Below are positions 1-15,152 of a stretch of DNA of 64,000 bases, in pieces; the first letter of the stretch is position 1; every line of letters begins with the position of its first letter. This DNA comes from Cerioporus squamosus. Its lineage: Eukaryota > Basidiomycota > Agaricomycetes > Polyporales > Polyporaceae. Location: assembly GCA_022592435.1 (NCBI GenBank), contig JABYQS010000046.1, positions 171,244 through 235,243 of the forward strand, written 5' to 3'. The position numbers and the translations under genes were made by a program. The notes beneath the pieces were generated by a model. It saw only the letters and a program-made list of their open reading frames with translations. It did no database searches and was not told the DNA's origin.

Positions 1-587
1 TTGACACACGGACCCGACCGCTCTTGGAGAGCCGGAGCTTGTTATGCAGCCTGTTGGAACTGTCGCTAGTTCGCAGACTCAGGCTTCCACTCTCGGTGCC
101 GCATGAGCGCAGCTGCACCCAATGGTCACAAAGCTATCTACCGACCGGGGAATCAATATGTGCGCGCTCTATGCACAGTACCTCGAGATTTGAGCCGATG
201 GGCACAAGACGGGCATACGCACCCACGTCGCCTGCGCTCCGACGACATATTTCCAAGCAAGTGGTCATCAGCTGATTCTCCGCTCGGTGAGGTTAACCTA
301 AGCACTGTCGGGCTGACGATCGCTACTGCTATATAGATGATTCATCACGCTGCTTCCAAATGGTAGCGCTACTGGCACACGCAGTTCGTTGGCAGCTCTG
401 GTTGCCGAAGACGTTCGCGTCATCCCTGGCAATTTCATCATAAGCGATGGTACACGGCTCACAGGACGCGTACGTCTCCGCGCTCAATGAAGCGACATTA
501 ACATCCAGTGCAATACGACGGTGCCACTAGAATTCACAAGTGAGATGGCCCTGGCGTCAGCGCTTCGGCCTCTCGCTCGCAGACCGG
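1..587. other. no recognisable gene
   Basis: I see no convincing coding region. The ORFs are short, lack family similarity and do not splice into a longer product. The right end is the upstream region of the secreted DUF3237-like gene that starts at 644. Confidence 0.5.
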
Positions 588-597
588 TATAAAGTAC
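588..597 (+). promoter_or_regulatory. TATA-type core promoter of first DUF3237-like gene
   Basis: TATAAAGTAC lies 56 bp before the start codon at 644. Near-identical TATAAGTAC motifs sit 54-59 bp upstream of the other two paralogues in this window, which supports a real core promoter. Confidence 0.6.
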
Positions 598-643
598 GTG
601 GCAAGGATCCACAAGCTCATTGCATCGCACACCTCTCTGCAAC

Positions 644-1303
644 ATGCGCACATTCGCACTCCTTCCATCGTTAGCAGCCTTCTTCGCCGTGGCCGCACAG
701 GCTGTTACCCCTGCCACCCCACCTCAGTTTGAGACCTTGTTCGTGGGGGCTTTGGAGCTGGGAGATGTGGGCACTATCAACAATACCGCATTCGGAACCC
801 GCATCTATGGTCCTGTTAACGGGTAAGCAAAGGTCGAGTTTTCAACTCGTATGCACTATACTCATCGCCGAGTTCGCAGAGGCAACTTCACCGATACTTC
901 GGGCAAGCTCGTTGCTACCGCACTCTCTGGGTCTGCGGACACTGGGATCCTTAGCAACTCAGGGATCTTCTTCCCGCAAGTCATATTGAACTTACGCTGG
1001 GAAGTGGACCGGAAGTTGGCTTACCTGCGAGCTGAAGGGTTGGGGTGTGTATGCTTTATCTGAATCCCGGGAGCTACCCTCGCTGATTGACCTGCAGTAA
1101 ACTTTTCGAATCGGACCTGAACTACCTGTGAGCATGTTTCAACCACATTTGCGCAACTGATACTGATGAGAGACTGTACCAGTCATCTGGAGACCGACTC
1201 GGAGACGTACAGCGCGCTGAACAGTCGCTTCCTCCTCGTCAATGTCTCCTTTGCTACAGGAGACTCTACCCACCCGGTGGTGACCATTTTCGGAGCTGTT
1301 TAG
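644..1303 (+). CDS. secreted DUF3237-like protein, copy A
   Basis: Four predicted exons (644-822, 880-1044, 1098-1127, 1183-1303) give a 164-residue protein. An N-terminal signal peptide is visible: MRTF, a hydrophobic Leu/Ala run, and a likely cleavage after AQA near residue 19. The rest resembles the DUF3237 family: an opening LFVGALE strand, a GTRIYGP turn, the GSADTG core and a C-terminal LETDSETYSALN stretch, ending in FGAV. No enzymatic role is established for the family, so function is unknown; secretion is inferred from the leader. The 30-nt third exon and all intron phases match the copy at 2135 and the copy at 26392. The ATG at 644 is chosen because it begins the signal peptide and sits 56 bp after a TATA box. 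An in-frame ATG at 620 would bury the leader. Confidence 0.82.
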
Positions 1304-2075
1304 GTCGTGGTTGTACCTTCGGTCGTGAATCGAAGACAACACGCGGTTTTGAGCGCGAGTATCCCGGGACCGTACTTGTACTTCAATTTCGCCAGCCGGT
1401 CTACCCGTATTTGTGATTGAAGTAGCGACATCATCTCAGCCAGTCGAGCATGGAGGGTGGAGTCCGCGAACTCTCAGATCGTGAGTCCACCACCATCTGC
1501 CAGACAGGCCAAAAAGACCTCGGAGTTCGTCTGGAGACGCAACGTCGCATAACCTCGGGGGCGGTCGGAGGTCCTTTCGAATGCCGGCTCAGTTCGGAAG
1601 ATGTTCTGCTCCATGGAGTAAGTGATATATCATCCCACAACAGCCATGTTCAATTCTGGCTAACCACGGTGAGCGGCAGGGTTGACGCATTGAGCTTCCT
1701 AAGGACGATGGACATTCAACTTCAGAATGACATTTTAGCGATCTATCAAATCTCTCCAGTAGGAGCCGTCTAGTACCTGGTGAGGTCACGCTTGAACTTA
1801 CAACTGACTGTCGGCGCCGGGGGGCATACTGCGTCTGCAAGTCGTCCTACAGCTGGTATGTTCCTTGTCTGAAACCCCCCGATATCGGAGATGCGTCATG
1901 CATCGCTATATCCATATACTAGCGACAGTGAAAACACAGCGGTGCACGCCGGCTTGCTCTACGCGTATGCCTGCCGCATCCTAGCGAGTGTCGTCTTCTG
2001 TCATTCGCGTCGCACTTAGCAGTTACTCGGACAAGCTGACTTAGACTTGCAGATCGCGCGCCCGCCTGCACGTAG
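1304..2075. other. spacer between paralogous genes, no gene seen
   Basis: No spliced coding region is supported. An ORF on + at 1450-1773 and one on - at 1589-1840 overlap each other and match nothing I recognise. The right end is the upstream region of copy B. Confidence 0.45.
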
Positions 2076-2084
2076 TATAAGTAC
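2076..2084 (+). promoter_or_regulatory. TATA-type core promoter of second DUF3237-like gene
   Basis: TATAAGTAC lies 59 bp before the ATG at 2135, the same word and spacing as the other two paralogues. Confidence 0.6.
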
Positions 2085-2134
2085 AGGGCCAAGAACGGGC
2101 GAAACGGTAACAGATATACACTTCACTTCACGAT

Positions 2135-2813
2135 ATGCGCACGCTCACAGTCCTATCTACTCTAGCCACTATATTCGCAGGAGCCGTGCAAGCGGTTACA
2201 CCTGCAGCGCCACCCCAGTTTGACACCCTGTTCGTAGGTGTCTTGGAGATAGAGGCCCCAGAAACGATCAGCAACACAACCTTCGGATATCGTCTCTATG
2301 CTCCCGTTACCAGGTGCGCAGACGTCCCCTTGACAAGGCATAAGGAGACACTCATCTCTAACTCCAACCTTGCAGAGGTAACCTGACCGATCCCACTTCT
2401 GGGAAACTTGCGGGAACGGTGCTTCCCGGCTCGGCGGACACGGGGACTATTAGCGAGTCTGGGTTCTTCTTCCCTGACGTTGTGTTGGCTGTGCGCTGGG
2501 AAGTGGATCAGAAATTGGCGTACCTGCACGCAACAGGTGTTGGGTGGGTACTCTCTATCTGCAACATCAAAACGAATTTGCTGACCCACCTGCAGCAAGA
2601 TCTTTGCCTCGGACTTCACCTACGTGTGAGTGTTCTTTCTTTCTTCGCGCGGATACCCAATGACTGATCTTGGATGGATCTGTGACCCCTTCTAGCCATC
2701 TGGAGACGGACTCGGAGACGTACAACGGGTTGAACAGCCGTTTCCTGCTGGGCAACCTCAACTTCCCCGAAGAAGATTCAACCCATCCTATCTTGACCAT
2801 ATTCGGTGCCTAG
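2135..2813 (+). CDS. secreted DUF3237-like protein, copy B
   Basis: Four predicted exons (2135-2313, 2376-2543, 2596-2625, 2696-2813) encode 164 residues, the same length as copy A. The signal peptide begins MRTLTVLS and probably ends after VQA. DUF3237-type landmarks follow in order: LFVGVLE, FGYRLYAP, the PGSADTG core, then HLETDSETYNGLNSRF and a terminal FGA. Exon 1 is 179 nt and exon 3 is 30 nt, exactly as in copy A, while exon 2 is one codon longer. The two genes lie head-to-tail 831 bp apart, which suggests tandem duplication. The proteins have diverged clearly, so the duplication is not very recent. Function is unknown. Confidence 0.82.
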
Positions 2814-4765
2814 GTCGTGGACCAATGGAACAAGGGCTAGTGATTAGCTCGAGCACGTACGGCTAGTACTTGACAATTATGACGCGCACTGCAAAGGCAC
2901 AGTGTTCACCGAATGGCCACTGCGTGAGCCGGAGGGGACAGCCAACTTCGGCTGATCATGATCCCAGGTCTGGTCCTTTCCACGTAGAGTTACACGATCG
3001 ATAGTCAGCAAACTCTCTACTATGCGCTGAGGCTGAGACTTGCCTCAAGTCCTACTTACCATTTGAGCTAGGATTGGCTCACGCAGACGGAAAGCCCGTC
3101 AAAGCTCAAACCCACCCGCGATCCCATGCGGGTAAATCCGGCGCAGCCTGCAGTAGCTTGAGAACTTGCCTAGGTTCACTTACGCAAGATGTGGTCTATT
3201 TGGTCGGAGATGTGACGAACCCGCTGTTGTCTGGAGACTGGCACCGTCTATGGCGCTCCGATAGAACTTATGTACGTCGGATCGCGCATTGCGCGCATCT
3301 TCATGTGTCCTGCCAGGGAGGGTGCTTCTAGACTGACCACCTTCGGCGTATCTGTGATAATCTTCACCGTTCAGCACCGAGTTGCGCTGGCCAACAAGAC
3401 TTCCACCATCGCCCTCGCCTGACTATCGCCATTGCCGAAGTCCTCGGAAGTCTAGGCTTGTAGCTCTTGAGGGGGGGGGGGGTCGCAGATACCCCCCGTG
3501 AGAACTTCTGAGTGCGAAGTTTGGCTGGTGGGAACGATCGGAGTTCGAAGCTCAGGCGCTAGCACTTGCGTAAAACTCATTCTCTCGTCCCCCAAGCTGC
3601 CGAGATCGTGGACAAAGTTCCCTGAGACCACGGTCTCCGGGTCGTGTATCTACCACACGGCGTAATTGCTGGCTGTGCCTGGAGTCCCAAGTGGACGAGG
3701 GACTGAGAGCGAGAGAAGATGTTCCCACGGTACCTCACTGCCACCCCCCCTGCGAAGACGTACCAGCCTGTATTCTGAGGGACGAGGAACTAGGGAAGTG
3801 CCGCCGGGCGGCATATACCTTGCGTGCGGGTGCTGTCTAAATAGAGTCCATGGTATGGGCCGGCTTCCCTCAGGCTTTGCACGATGTATCGATCACATTG
3901 CTACTCCATCCGGACTTTCACAGTGATTGATCCAGAGTGCATTGGTCCACTGAACCATCTTTGGTGCATCTCCATGACCCATACAGCGATGACCTTGACG
4001 AGTTCAATCGCGCGACATAATAGATTCATCTGATACACCCAGCATGATCCTCGATTACGTGGTCCCCTCAGTTGGAAAAACCGTGCAGAGCCTGCGGTTT
4101 CAACAACCGAAGGACGAACTCATCTGGCACCATGTAAGTTCAAGGTTAAGTATCCCCTTCCGACACCGATACCCTACGCAACATGCGGGGAATGAGTCGC
4201 CATCAGCTACAGGGCCGTCTGTCCCCCCTTCAATAGGCCCGCAAATCGTCTGCCTACGGGAGACAAGTCAGCTACGTTGCCATTAAATCTCGAGAGGCGT
4301 CCCCTAACTGGTGTGTACAGACTGCAGTGCGTGCGCTCAGAACTTGAACGAAGTAATCCGATGTGTCGGTCCGGTCAGTGCGGCGACGGAAGACATCGGA
4401 GCGCGATCGGGGAATGGAGGGTGGACACATACGGGCTTCAATTAACGCCATCCGGGTGACCTTGCACGCAAGGTAACTACAGGCTGGCAAGCGAGCCTAC
4501 GGAAGTCAGCGTGACTGCCCTGCTCGGACGTTTTACTGGGCTGGCCGCTGGACGGGAGTGGACGTGCAGCCATAATAGTAGAGTCTAGTAGAGTTCACGG
4601 AACAGAACACCGGACATATACAGTCAGACTCTGATATCAGATTCTACCTGTCGAATCTTCGTGTACTGTGCACCCGGAGCCCGGAGCAGTTATGCCAGCC
4701 ATGGTATACTCGGTCATGAAAGAATAGTTCCATTAAAGACGACAACAACGCGAAATCACTCGATA
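2814..4765. other. gene-poor region, no recognisable gene
   Basis: About 2 kb without a supported gene. ORFs of 60-86 codons occur on both strands (for example 3074-3331 and 4044-4286 on +), but none shows a known domain and none splices into a longer product. It contains a G12 run at 3471. It may hold a non-coding gene or relics too old to recognise. Confidence 0.4.
3471..3482 (+). repeat. G12 homopolymer
   Basis: Twelve consecutive G residues followed by T. Runs like this are length-unstable and error-prone in sequencing. No coding or regulatory role is visible. Confidence 0.9.
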
Positions 4766-4858
4766 TACGATAGTCCAATAGGCGAACAACTACAGAAACT
4801 AGCAACCTGAAAGCACTACATAGACGTACGATAGACTAATAAGCGAACAACTACAGAA
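4766..4858 (+). repeat. 32-bp direct repeat, two copies
   Basis: Two 32-bp copies (4766-4797 and 4827-4858) differ at three positions. Both start TACGATAG and end GCGAACAACTACAGAA. They lie just beyond the stop codon of the P450 gene, so they may be in its 3' untranslated region. Confidence 0.7.
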
Positions 4859-4907
4859 GCATTTCATCTTCTACGAGGCGTCAGAACATCAGTAAGCATT
4901 CATCGGG

Positions 4908-6454
4908 TCAAGGGGCCGTAATACGCGTGAAGTCAATGTGGAGGTTCTCAGGCAGGCTGAGAGCGAACGCCTGGAAGCCGTTCTTCAAGTAATCGCGGTG
5001 GATGGACTCCTCTGGCAGCGTCCATCGGTATTCGCGCAGGAGCATACTGACGAGTACGCGCTGCTCGTACATGGAGAAGTTGCGTGCGAGGCATTTCCGC
5101 GGGCCAATCCCGAACGTGACCCAGTTGCTCGCCTCGGCTTTCGCGTCGTCAAGGAATCTCTGGGGGTCAAACGTGTCGGGCTCGCTCCAGACTGTCTGGT
5201 TGTGGTGTGCGGCGCACATGTTGAGGATCATGGGCGTGTTGGGTGGAATGACATATGGGCCGACTTGTACTGGAATGTCGCAGATGCGGGGGAGGGTGGC
5301 GTTGGAGGGAGTGTTGTTACGCATGGACTCGCGCAGAACGGCGTTAAGGTACGGTGTGCGGAGGAAGTGTTCGACTCGCGAATCGTCGTCGCCGAGCACA
5401 GCCAGGACCTCCTCGCGTACTCTCTGCTGGATCTCCGGGTATCGCGCGAGGAAGTAGACAACCGAAGAGATAGCGCCCGCAGTGGTATCCTGTCGGCAAA
5501 GCGTTACTAACGGTTGTATGTTTCAAGGAACTCGGAAACTTACGTGGCCAGCGACGAACATGACGATACAGTTGTCGCGATACTCGACCTCGGTCATGTC
5601 GGGCTCCTGGAACATGTATGTAAGGACGTCGTTGCCAGGGTTCTTCCGCTTCTCTTCCATAATCTTGCAGAGATCCTCGACGAAGCTGTCGATCATCTTC
5701 TGCACGTGCCTTCGCGGGAGCCACCGCTCGAGGACGGGAAGCACGACATACACCGGGTTTGCAATGGCGGCCATGACTTCCTGGTATCGTCTCACGAAGG
5801 AGCCGGAGGGTTTCGTGAGCGCTTCGAAATCGTAACCCACAACACCCCTTCCGAAGGCGTCGAGGGTGTAGCGGTTCGCGTAGTCATCCCAGCGAACGCG
5901 GCCACCATCCCCGATGAGCGACATGGTAGTTCGCGCAAGCTCCGCGAACATGTCAACGGGCATGGTTCGCTGGATGGCGTTGCGCACAACCCGAAGGTGA
6001 CGCTTTGCCATCTCGCCGTTGGACATGAAGACGTTGTCGTTGCCGATGAGTCTCCACAGGAGCATATCCTGCGACTGGCGTTGCTTCCAGACGTTCGGGT
6101 TCTCGAGCAACTGCTTGCCGAACTGTTGATCGGGGTCAACATGTAGCTTCTGCGTGAATGGTATAAGGAACGACGTACCTTCGACTCAAGAACCTGGACC
6201 ATCCAGTCGCCGAGACAGTAAACGAGAACAACATCTGTTTGCATGCGCTTCGCGAAAGGGAGTACCAGTCGCTTCACTCGTTGCTCCTCGACTTCGCCCG
6301 AGAAGTAGCTGAGGAGAAGGGGGAATAAGGGGACCTTGGGTATATGTCGGAGGTGAGGGGGAACACGCAGGAGTCTGTATAGGCCGAAGCAGAGCACGGC
6401 GAGCGTGAAGAGGGCAATGTGGAGCGGCGAGAGCGGGAGTTTGGAGGAGGGCAT
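4908..6454 (-). CDS. cytochrome P450 monooxygenase
   Basis: Three predicted exons (6179-6454, 5544-6149, 4908-5489), all joined in phase 0, give 487 residues, a normal length for a microsomal P450. The N-terminus carries one hydrophobic anchor (residues ~8-30, LHIALFTLAVLC) followed by basic and proline residues, so ER membrane anchoring is likely. Signature elements are in order: the I-helix AGHDTTAG across the second intron, the K-helix ExxR pair (RESMR, E348/R351), the FDPQRF motif near 402, and the heme loop FGIGPRKCLA with Cys427 as the thiolate ligand. The Cys is followed by Leu-Ala rather than the commoner Leu-Gly. The substrate cannot be inferred, and no biosynthetic cluster surrounds it. 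I prefer the ATG at 6454 because the anchor begins there; an in-frame ATG exists at 6535. Confidence 0.9.
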
Positions 6455-7583
6455 GGCGTGGACGTCAGATAGGGCGTAAGATAGGCGTGAAACATTAAGG
6501 ACCTGGTGAGGTCGGGCGTATATGTATGAGGACATGGAGGAGGAGGAGAAAGCTGACCGCGGTATCTGTCATGTCTTTTGTACGGCTGCCGCACCGAGCT
6601 AAGATCGACATATGGCAACCTGGTGTCCCTGGGCAAGGCCCGTAGCGAGTCGCCTATCATATATCAGGTCTCGTTAGCGTCGACACCGAACATACTCGGT
6701 CGGCGCCGTACGCGGTGCGCGTGGCGCGCGTAGACGGCAACGCAGTATCGGTCGGACCGCCGGGTCCCAGCTGGCTGCGACTCAGTCTCGGAAGCAGACC
6801 ACGGCTGCTGCGTATAGCCGGCAGCGTCCTGTGTAAGCTGTGCATATCAATCCGAAGGTGCTGCATGAGGAGAGTGCCAGGAACTTGAAGAGCATCCTAC
6901 AGTATGGCCTTGCTATGGTCAATTGCAATTGCCGGTGCCATTGTGGCGGAAGTACGTCAGAATGTCGTCCGCCTGCGACCGCAATCCGACGTGCATACTC
7001 TGTCCGAACGTGGGCGGAAGAATCAGTTGCTCATTGCGGCTAGGCTGGACAGTTCTCCTGGGGACAGTGCGGACACACTTCCAACAGAAGAGCTCCGGGG
7101 CGTTGGGATCGCGTTTCCGTGGGCCGTATGTAGTCAGACTCCGAGTCCGTTTAGGTCCGTTTCCGTCGCTCCGCAAGGAAAGATGGCTCCGTTACCGTAC
7201 ACTCCAGATCCCGCTGAAAACCCGGCGCCCTGTAGGAACAAATCTTGACCTATCCTGACTCTGCGTACATACATGTGTTAGTATTCCGCATTCGAGCTGT
7301 CAGCATCACTTGCGGGCGTGCACAGGCCCGATATCGATGATTAAGTATGTGCTGAACACAAGCCGCCACTACCTCAGTACCATACAGCCTGATGGTTCAT
7401 TCTGATCGTTGAACTGAGAACTCCTCGGATGGTGATTGCTGGCCTCTCAGGCAGGTAAGTAATGCCAGATGGCAGGTGGTGATACTGATAAGGGTGATAG
7501 ATGATAGAAGCATGAGCGCTCGAAAAAGCTCTGTTATGGAGACACCTATACAGTATCGTCCGACAGGGAGCACATACGAACTA
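6455..7583. other. intergenic region between P450 and PEX6, no gene seen
   Basis: About 1.1 kb. The left part is the upstream region of the P450 and the right part the 3' flank of PEX6. Overlapping ORFs of 60-115 codons occur near 6840-7260 on both strands but none is recognisable. Confidence 0.4.
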
Positions 7584-11515
<3,932 letters not shown>

Positions 11516-11702
11516 AGCGGTCTCCGAGCACGAACACAGACGCCCGTGCTGCACTTTTTCACGCTCGTCCACCATCCTCCCGCTCAACGCGCGTGTTTTC
11601 TGAGGCCCCTTCCTCTCTTGCCGAGCCGGGTCTGTCTGTTGGTGGCTGCATCTCTAGTCGCCGACCTCAATTATCTGTCTGGGCAACGCGCACGAGTGAA
11701 AT
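11516..11702. promoter_or_regulatory. shared divergent promoter region PEX6 / GAR1
   Basis: Only 187 bp separate the PEX6 start codon (minus strand) from the GAR1 start codon (plus strand), so both promoters and 5' untranslated regions must lie here or overlap. Confidence 0.6.
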
Positions 11703-12507
11703 ATGAGCAGAGGAGGCAGAGGAGGTGGATTCGGCGGTCGTGGCGGAGGTACGTGTGCATGTTCTCTGGATCCTCCCGTGCGGGTCGTGAATCTGTCGCG
11801 CAGGTCGCGGAGGTGGCAGAGGTGGATTCCAGCAGAGGGATTTCGGCCCTCCGGATACAGTCCTTGGTACGTCCTCCGTCCCTCACCTACTGCCCAGACA
11901 CTAAGTTTTCCGCCGTGCAGAGATGGGCTCGTTTATCCACGCAGTCGAGGACGAGATGTTCTGCTCATCCCTCATCCCCGACAAGGTTCCGTACTTCAAT
12001 GCCCCCATTTACCTTCAAAATAAGTCTGTCATCGGTCGAGTCGACGAGATCCTGGGGCCTATAAACGAGGTGTACTTCACGGTCAAGATGGGTGAGGGCA
12101 TGGTCGCAAACAGCTTCAAGAAGGGCGACAAAGTGTACATCGGAGGGGACAAGCTGCTTCCGCTCGAGAGATTCTTGCCAAAACCGAAGGTTGCTGGTGA
12201 GTGGTCAATGTTCGAAATGTATGTCAATCTGTCTCATTGTCGCCCCGTGTTTCCATCAGGTGTCAAAAAGCCCCGAGGGGCAGGCGGACGAGGAGGCTTT
12301 GGTGGCGGAAGAGGTCGTGGTGCACCAGGCGGCCGTGGCGGCAGAGGGGGCGGTCGTGGAGGAGGCATGCGCGGCGCGCCAAGGGGGAGAGGAGGCTTCG
12401 GCGGCGGTAGCTTTGGTGGTGGTGGCGGCTTCAGTGGTGGACGGGGAGCACCAAGGGGACGGGGCTTCGGTGGTGGTCGGGGTGGAGGCCGTGGGCGTGG
12501 TTCATAA
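11703..12507 (+). CDS. GAR1: H/ACA snoRNP protein Gar1
   Basis: Gar1 is a core protein of H/ACA ribonucleoproteins, needed in the nucleolus for rRNA pseudouridylation. Four predicted exons (11703-11748, 11804-11866, 11921-12196, 12260-12507) give 210 residues. The fold is a conserved central domain ([21 protein letters not shown]-like [46 protein letters not shown]) flanked by two glycine/arginine-rich arms: a short one at the N-terminus split by intron 1 and a long RGG-rich one at the C-terminus. This is the classic Gar1 layout. An antisense ORF rich in proline across the RGG arm is a composition shadow. Confidence 0.96.
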
Positions 12508-12646
12508 GTTGTATGCTGGCCAGAGCGCTGTTGTACGATTGTTTGCTTTCCTTTCCTTTGCTCCATACATGTGCACCCTACTCTGTAGGGGCAACGACTC
12601 CATATCCGAAACGGTAGGGCTACAGTGAGGGTATACGTCTGTACTC

Positions 12647-13490
12647 TTACAACTTCAACGCCTTGATGTCCTCTGCGACCGTCTTCACACGTTCTGAACG
12701 TTCCAGCTGGACTGGCAGAGCCTATCAAGAGCAATGGTCAGCTCCTCACGCGAGCTCAGGTGAGTTCGAATACGTACCTGCTTGAGCTCCTCCACAACTG
12801 CAAACGTTTGAGATGCAACCTCGTCGATGCGCTGGTAGGTAGCAGCCGGAACTAGATCGACAAGGGTGTCAGTCAGATGAGCACGCCGCCGGACGCATAT
12901 TACGCACTTTCTTCATGAGCTTGGGCTTGCTCGTCTGCCACATCCTCTAAGGTCGCAGCTTCCTCCGCGTCCAGTCCCTGTTGACTTGCCAGGAGCTCCT
13001 TCAATTGCGTCTCTATCTCTTCGGGCTTCGTGCGGCGTTCCTGCGCGATTTGGAGGTCCCAACGGAGGCTCTGGTCGGACAAGGACCAGATATGACGATC
13101 GAAACCCTCGTCGAAGGGTTCTGTATCTATCCAGGCAGATATTGAGAGATCTGCGGGAAGACTGTGATTTAGGAGACGTACCAACTTCATCTTCGTTCAA
13201 GTCCTCCAAGTTCTGGCCATTGACTCTTACATTCCGACGCGCCATCTCAAACGTCTTGTCGATGAACTGCACAGCGTAGTGTTAAAATATGAAGCGGTGA
13301 TTATTGAACAACATACTCGATGGAGGTGCGCGAGGAGAACCTGGCGGTCTTCGGCTGAGTTGTTACCACTCAGCTGCTCCTCGAGGGCGGTGAGAGCCGC
13401 AAGAGTGTAGTTCCGCTTGATGCGCCGCCAGTCGTCAAGGGTCTCAACAGATACGCGAGGTATGTCTTCTCGCTGGGAGTCCATAGCCAT
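12647..13490 (-). CDS. kinetochore protein Mis14/Nsl1-like, MIND complex
   Basis: Predicted exons are 13317-13490, 13182-13266, an exon from 13126 down to about 12907, one near 12780-12850 and one ending at the stop 12647, for about 195-200 residues. The motif order matches Mis14/Nsl1 proteins: a helical N-terminus, FIDKTFEMARRNVRVNGQ (compare the NVTINGQ-type segment in animal NSL1), then a PFDEGFDRHIWSL stretch, QERRTKPEEIE, and a coiled C-terminus. Members belong to the Mis12/MIND complex linking centromeric chromatin to the Ndc80 complex. The assignment rests on these short matches and overall helical character, since the family diverges quickly. Two in-frame ATGs (13490 and 13484) could start it. 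Confidence 0.72.
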
Positions 13491-13983
13491 GTTGGCTTGG
13501 GGAGTGATGAGTGCAGGAGCGAAGATACACGCCCGCATGTCGCGTCGCGTCGAGTACTGTCCGGCGCGTCCGGTCACGCGTCAGTCACGCCCACTCGGAC
13601 TACATACAGCCAGAGATATTTTCGTAGGGACTACGGCCCTGAAACTCAAGACAATATGCTATGGGACCCCATTCTCCTGGTACACAAAGTTTGGCTGTCA
13701 ATCGCTGGTCTGAGAGAATGTTTCAGCTCGAGCATGTCGGACCAAGAGACCACACCTACGGGCGCTAAGACGACGCGCAGCTCCGCTTGCAAGAGGACAG
13801 ACTCGGAGAAGAGTTGCAACCAGTGGTATTGAGGTGACAAGAACTACATTCCAATGATCATGATACAGCAATAAGACAAGTACAGATACAGCCTAGCATA
13901 CAAGACATCTGTACGGTGCACCGTACAGGAGGTTCATCACATCATGCAAGTTGGCCCGGGGCCAGCTACCTGACGGTACACCA

Positions 13984-14698
13984 TCAGCTTTCCCACTTGG
14001 TCTACAGCAGCAACAGTTAGTTGAGTAAAATGACCATCCCGTGTGCAAAGGGCTGAACGCACGTCAGGATGTTGCTTAAATTCCTCGTAGGCCTGTCGAT
14101 TGAAGAAGCTGACTTCGGACTCGTTCTCTGCACGCACCCGTAAGTTGACTGTTAGCATGCAAGATGGCGGACTTGGCGCCTCACCTAGTCCTAGGTCTGC
14201 GAGAATGCTCGAGTCGTCCTCGAAAATCCACTCGTCATGGTCGAGGTTGATGATCAGATTCGTTGTCTGGGGTGGAGTCAGTCGGTGATCGTTCAGCCAC
14301 TTTGGGTGGGCCGACCTTAGCTCCATGAGCCTTCGTATACAACTTGAGAGTGTCTGCCAGCAGAGTCAGCACGCGCCATGATAGACAAAGAGTCGACCGC
14401 GGGCATACCAAGTGCGGTGTTGCGATACGGTTTCCAGCCGGGCTGGGTCTGTATTGCTAAAGAAAGGGTTGTGTCGTTCGCATGGCTGAAATGCAGAGGT
14501 AAGACAGTCGCATAGGTTACCTTGCCGCACTTGGTCCTTCAACTGACCAACAGTCGTCTGCTCGAGGTTGACGTGGTGGAGAACGAGACTCTTCTCTGTG
14601 CGGAATTCGAAGGACTTGATCACACGGATGGTGAGAGTCGCGTCGGACTTCGGGACTGCGAGGTTGGTGGGTACGTCCGAGATGCCGTCTGAAGACAT
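13984..14698 (-). CDS. UPF0538 / C2orf76 family protein
   Basis: A small conserved eukaryotic protein of unknown function. About five exons are predicted, starting at 14521-14698 and ending with a short exon whose last codons read TKWES before the stop at 13984. Family landmarks are present: LTIRVIKSFEFRTEKSLVLHHVNLE near the N-terminus, GWKPYRNTA, then DTLKLYTKAHGAKTTNL, EDDSSILADLG, and ENESEVSFFNRQAYEEFKQHP near the end, matching the pattern in the human C2orf76 protein including the closing Trp. Product length is about 140-150 residues. It is divergent from the GH3 gene, with 454 bp between start codons. Confidence 0.85.
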
Positions 14699-15152
14699 GG
14701 CTAGGAGAGAGATGCTTGCGAGTGGTGGTGGACTTCTTGGAAGAGAGCTTGCACGAGGAGGCTTATAGCGGGCATCTGGAGGGTCAGTCTGAACGTTCAG
14801 GACGATGCTGGAAACACTCGGCCGACGCCGATCGATCTGGATCGCTCTTCCTCCTCTCGGGCGTCTCAGTCGCGGGTGGTTGCCAGGTGCGTCGAGGGCA
14901 GGCGTCCAGCATCCGTCTTCTGCCCTCCCATGACCCGTGTTCTGAATCTGCAGCGGAAACGGCGCAGTCACGCCCGGCCCCCCAGGGCACGCCTTCTGCG
15001 GCCCGACTGATGCTTCCAGTGACGCTTCCGAGGATTCTCCGGTAAGCCTCGCATATAAGTATACATACCCTCCTTGACCCATGCCCTCGTCAGGAGCTAC
15101 CCGTGTAAGCTTCAAAGCTAGGCTTGCATACTTGCCGCCAACAAGCTCCAGC
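14699..15152. promoter_or_regulatory. divergent upstream region UPF0538 / GH3 gene
   Basis: 454 bp between two divergent start codons. Open frames on both strands run through it but show no known domain. Confidence 0.45.

Noticed and set aside
1139..1342. 67-codon minus-strand ORF overlapping the last exon of DUF3237 copy A
   Set aside because: Shadow of the coding strand. Similar antisense ORFs occur over copies B and C only because the exons themselves are similar.
3471..3482. G12 tract as a telomere-like or quadruplex-forming array
   Set aside because: It is a single homopolymer with no repeated unit and no telomere-type repeats nearby.
5514..6146. 210-codon ORF on the plus strand
   Set aside because: Antisense to the central exon of the P450, which has intact motifs. 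No domain in the antisense reading.
12234..12734. Proline-rich ORF on the minus strand
   Set aside because: It is the antisense of the GAR1 RGG arm; glycine codons read in reverse give proline.
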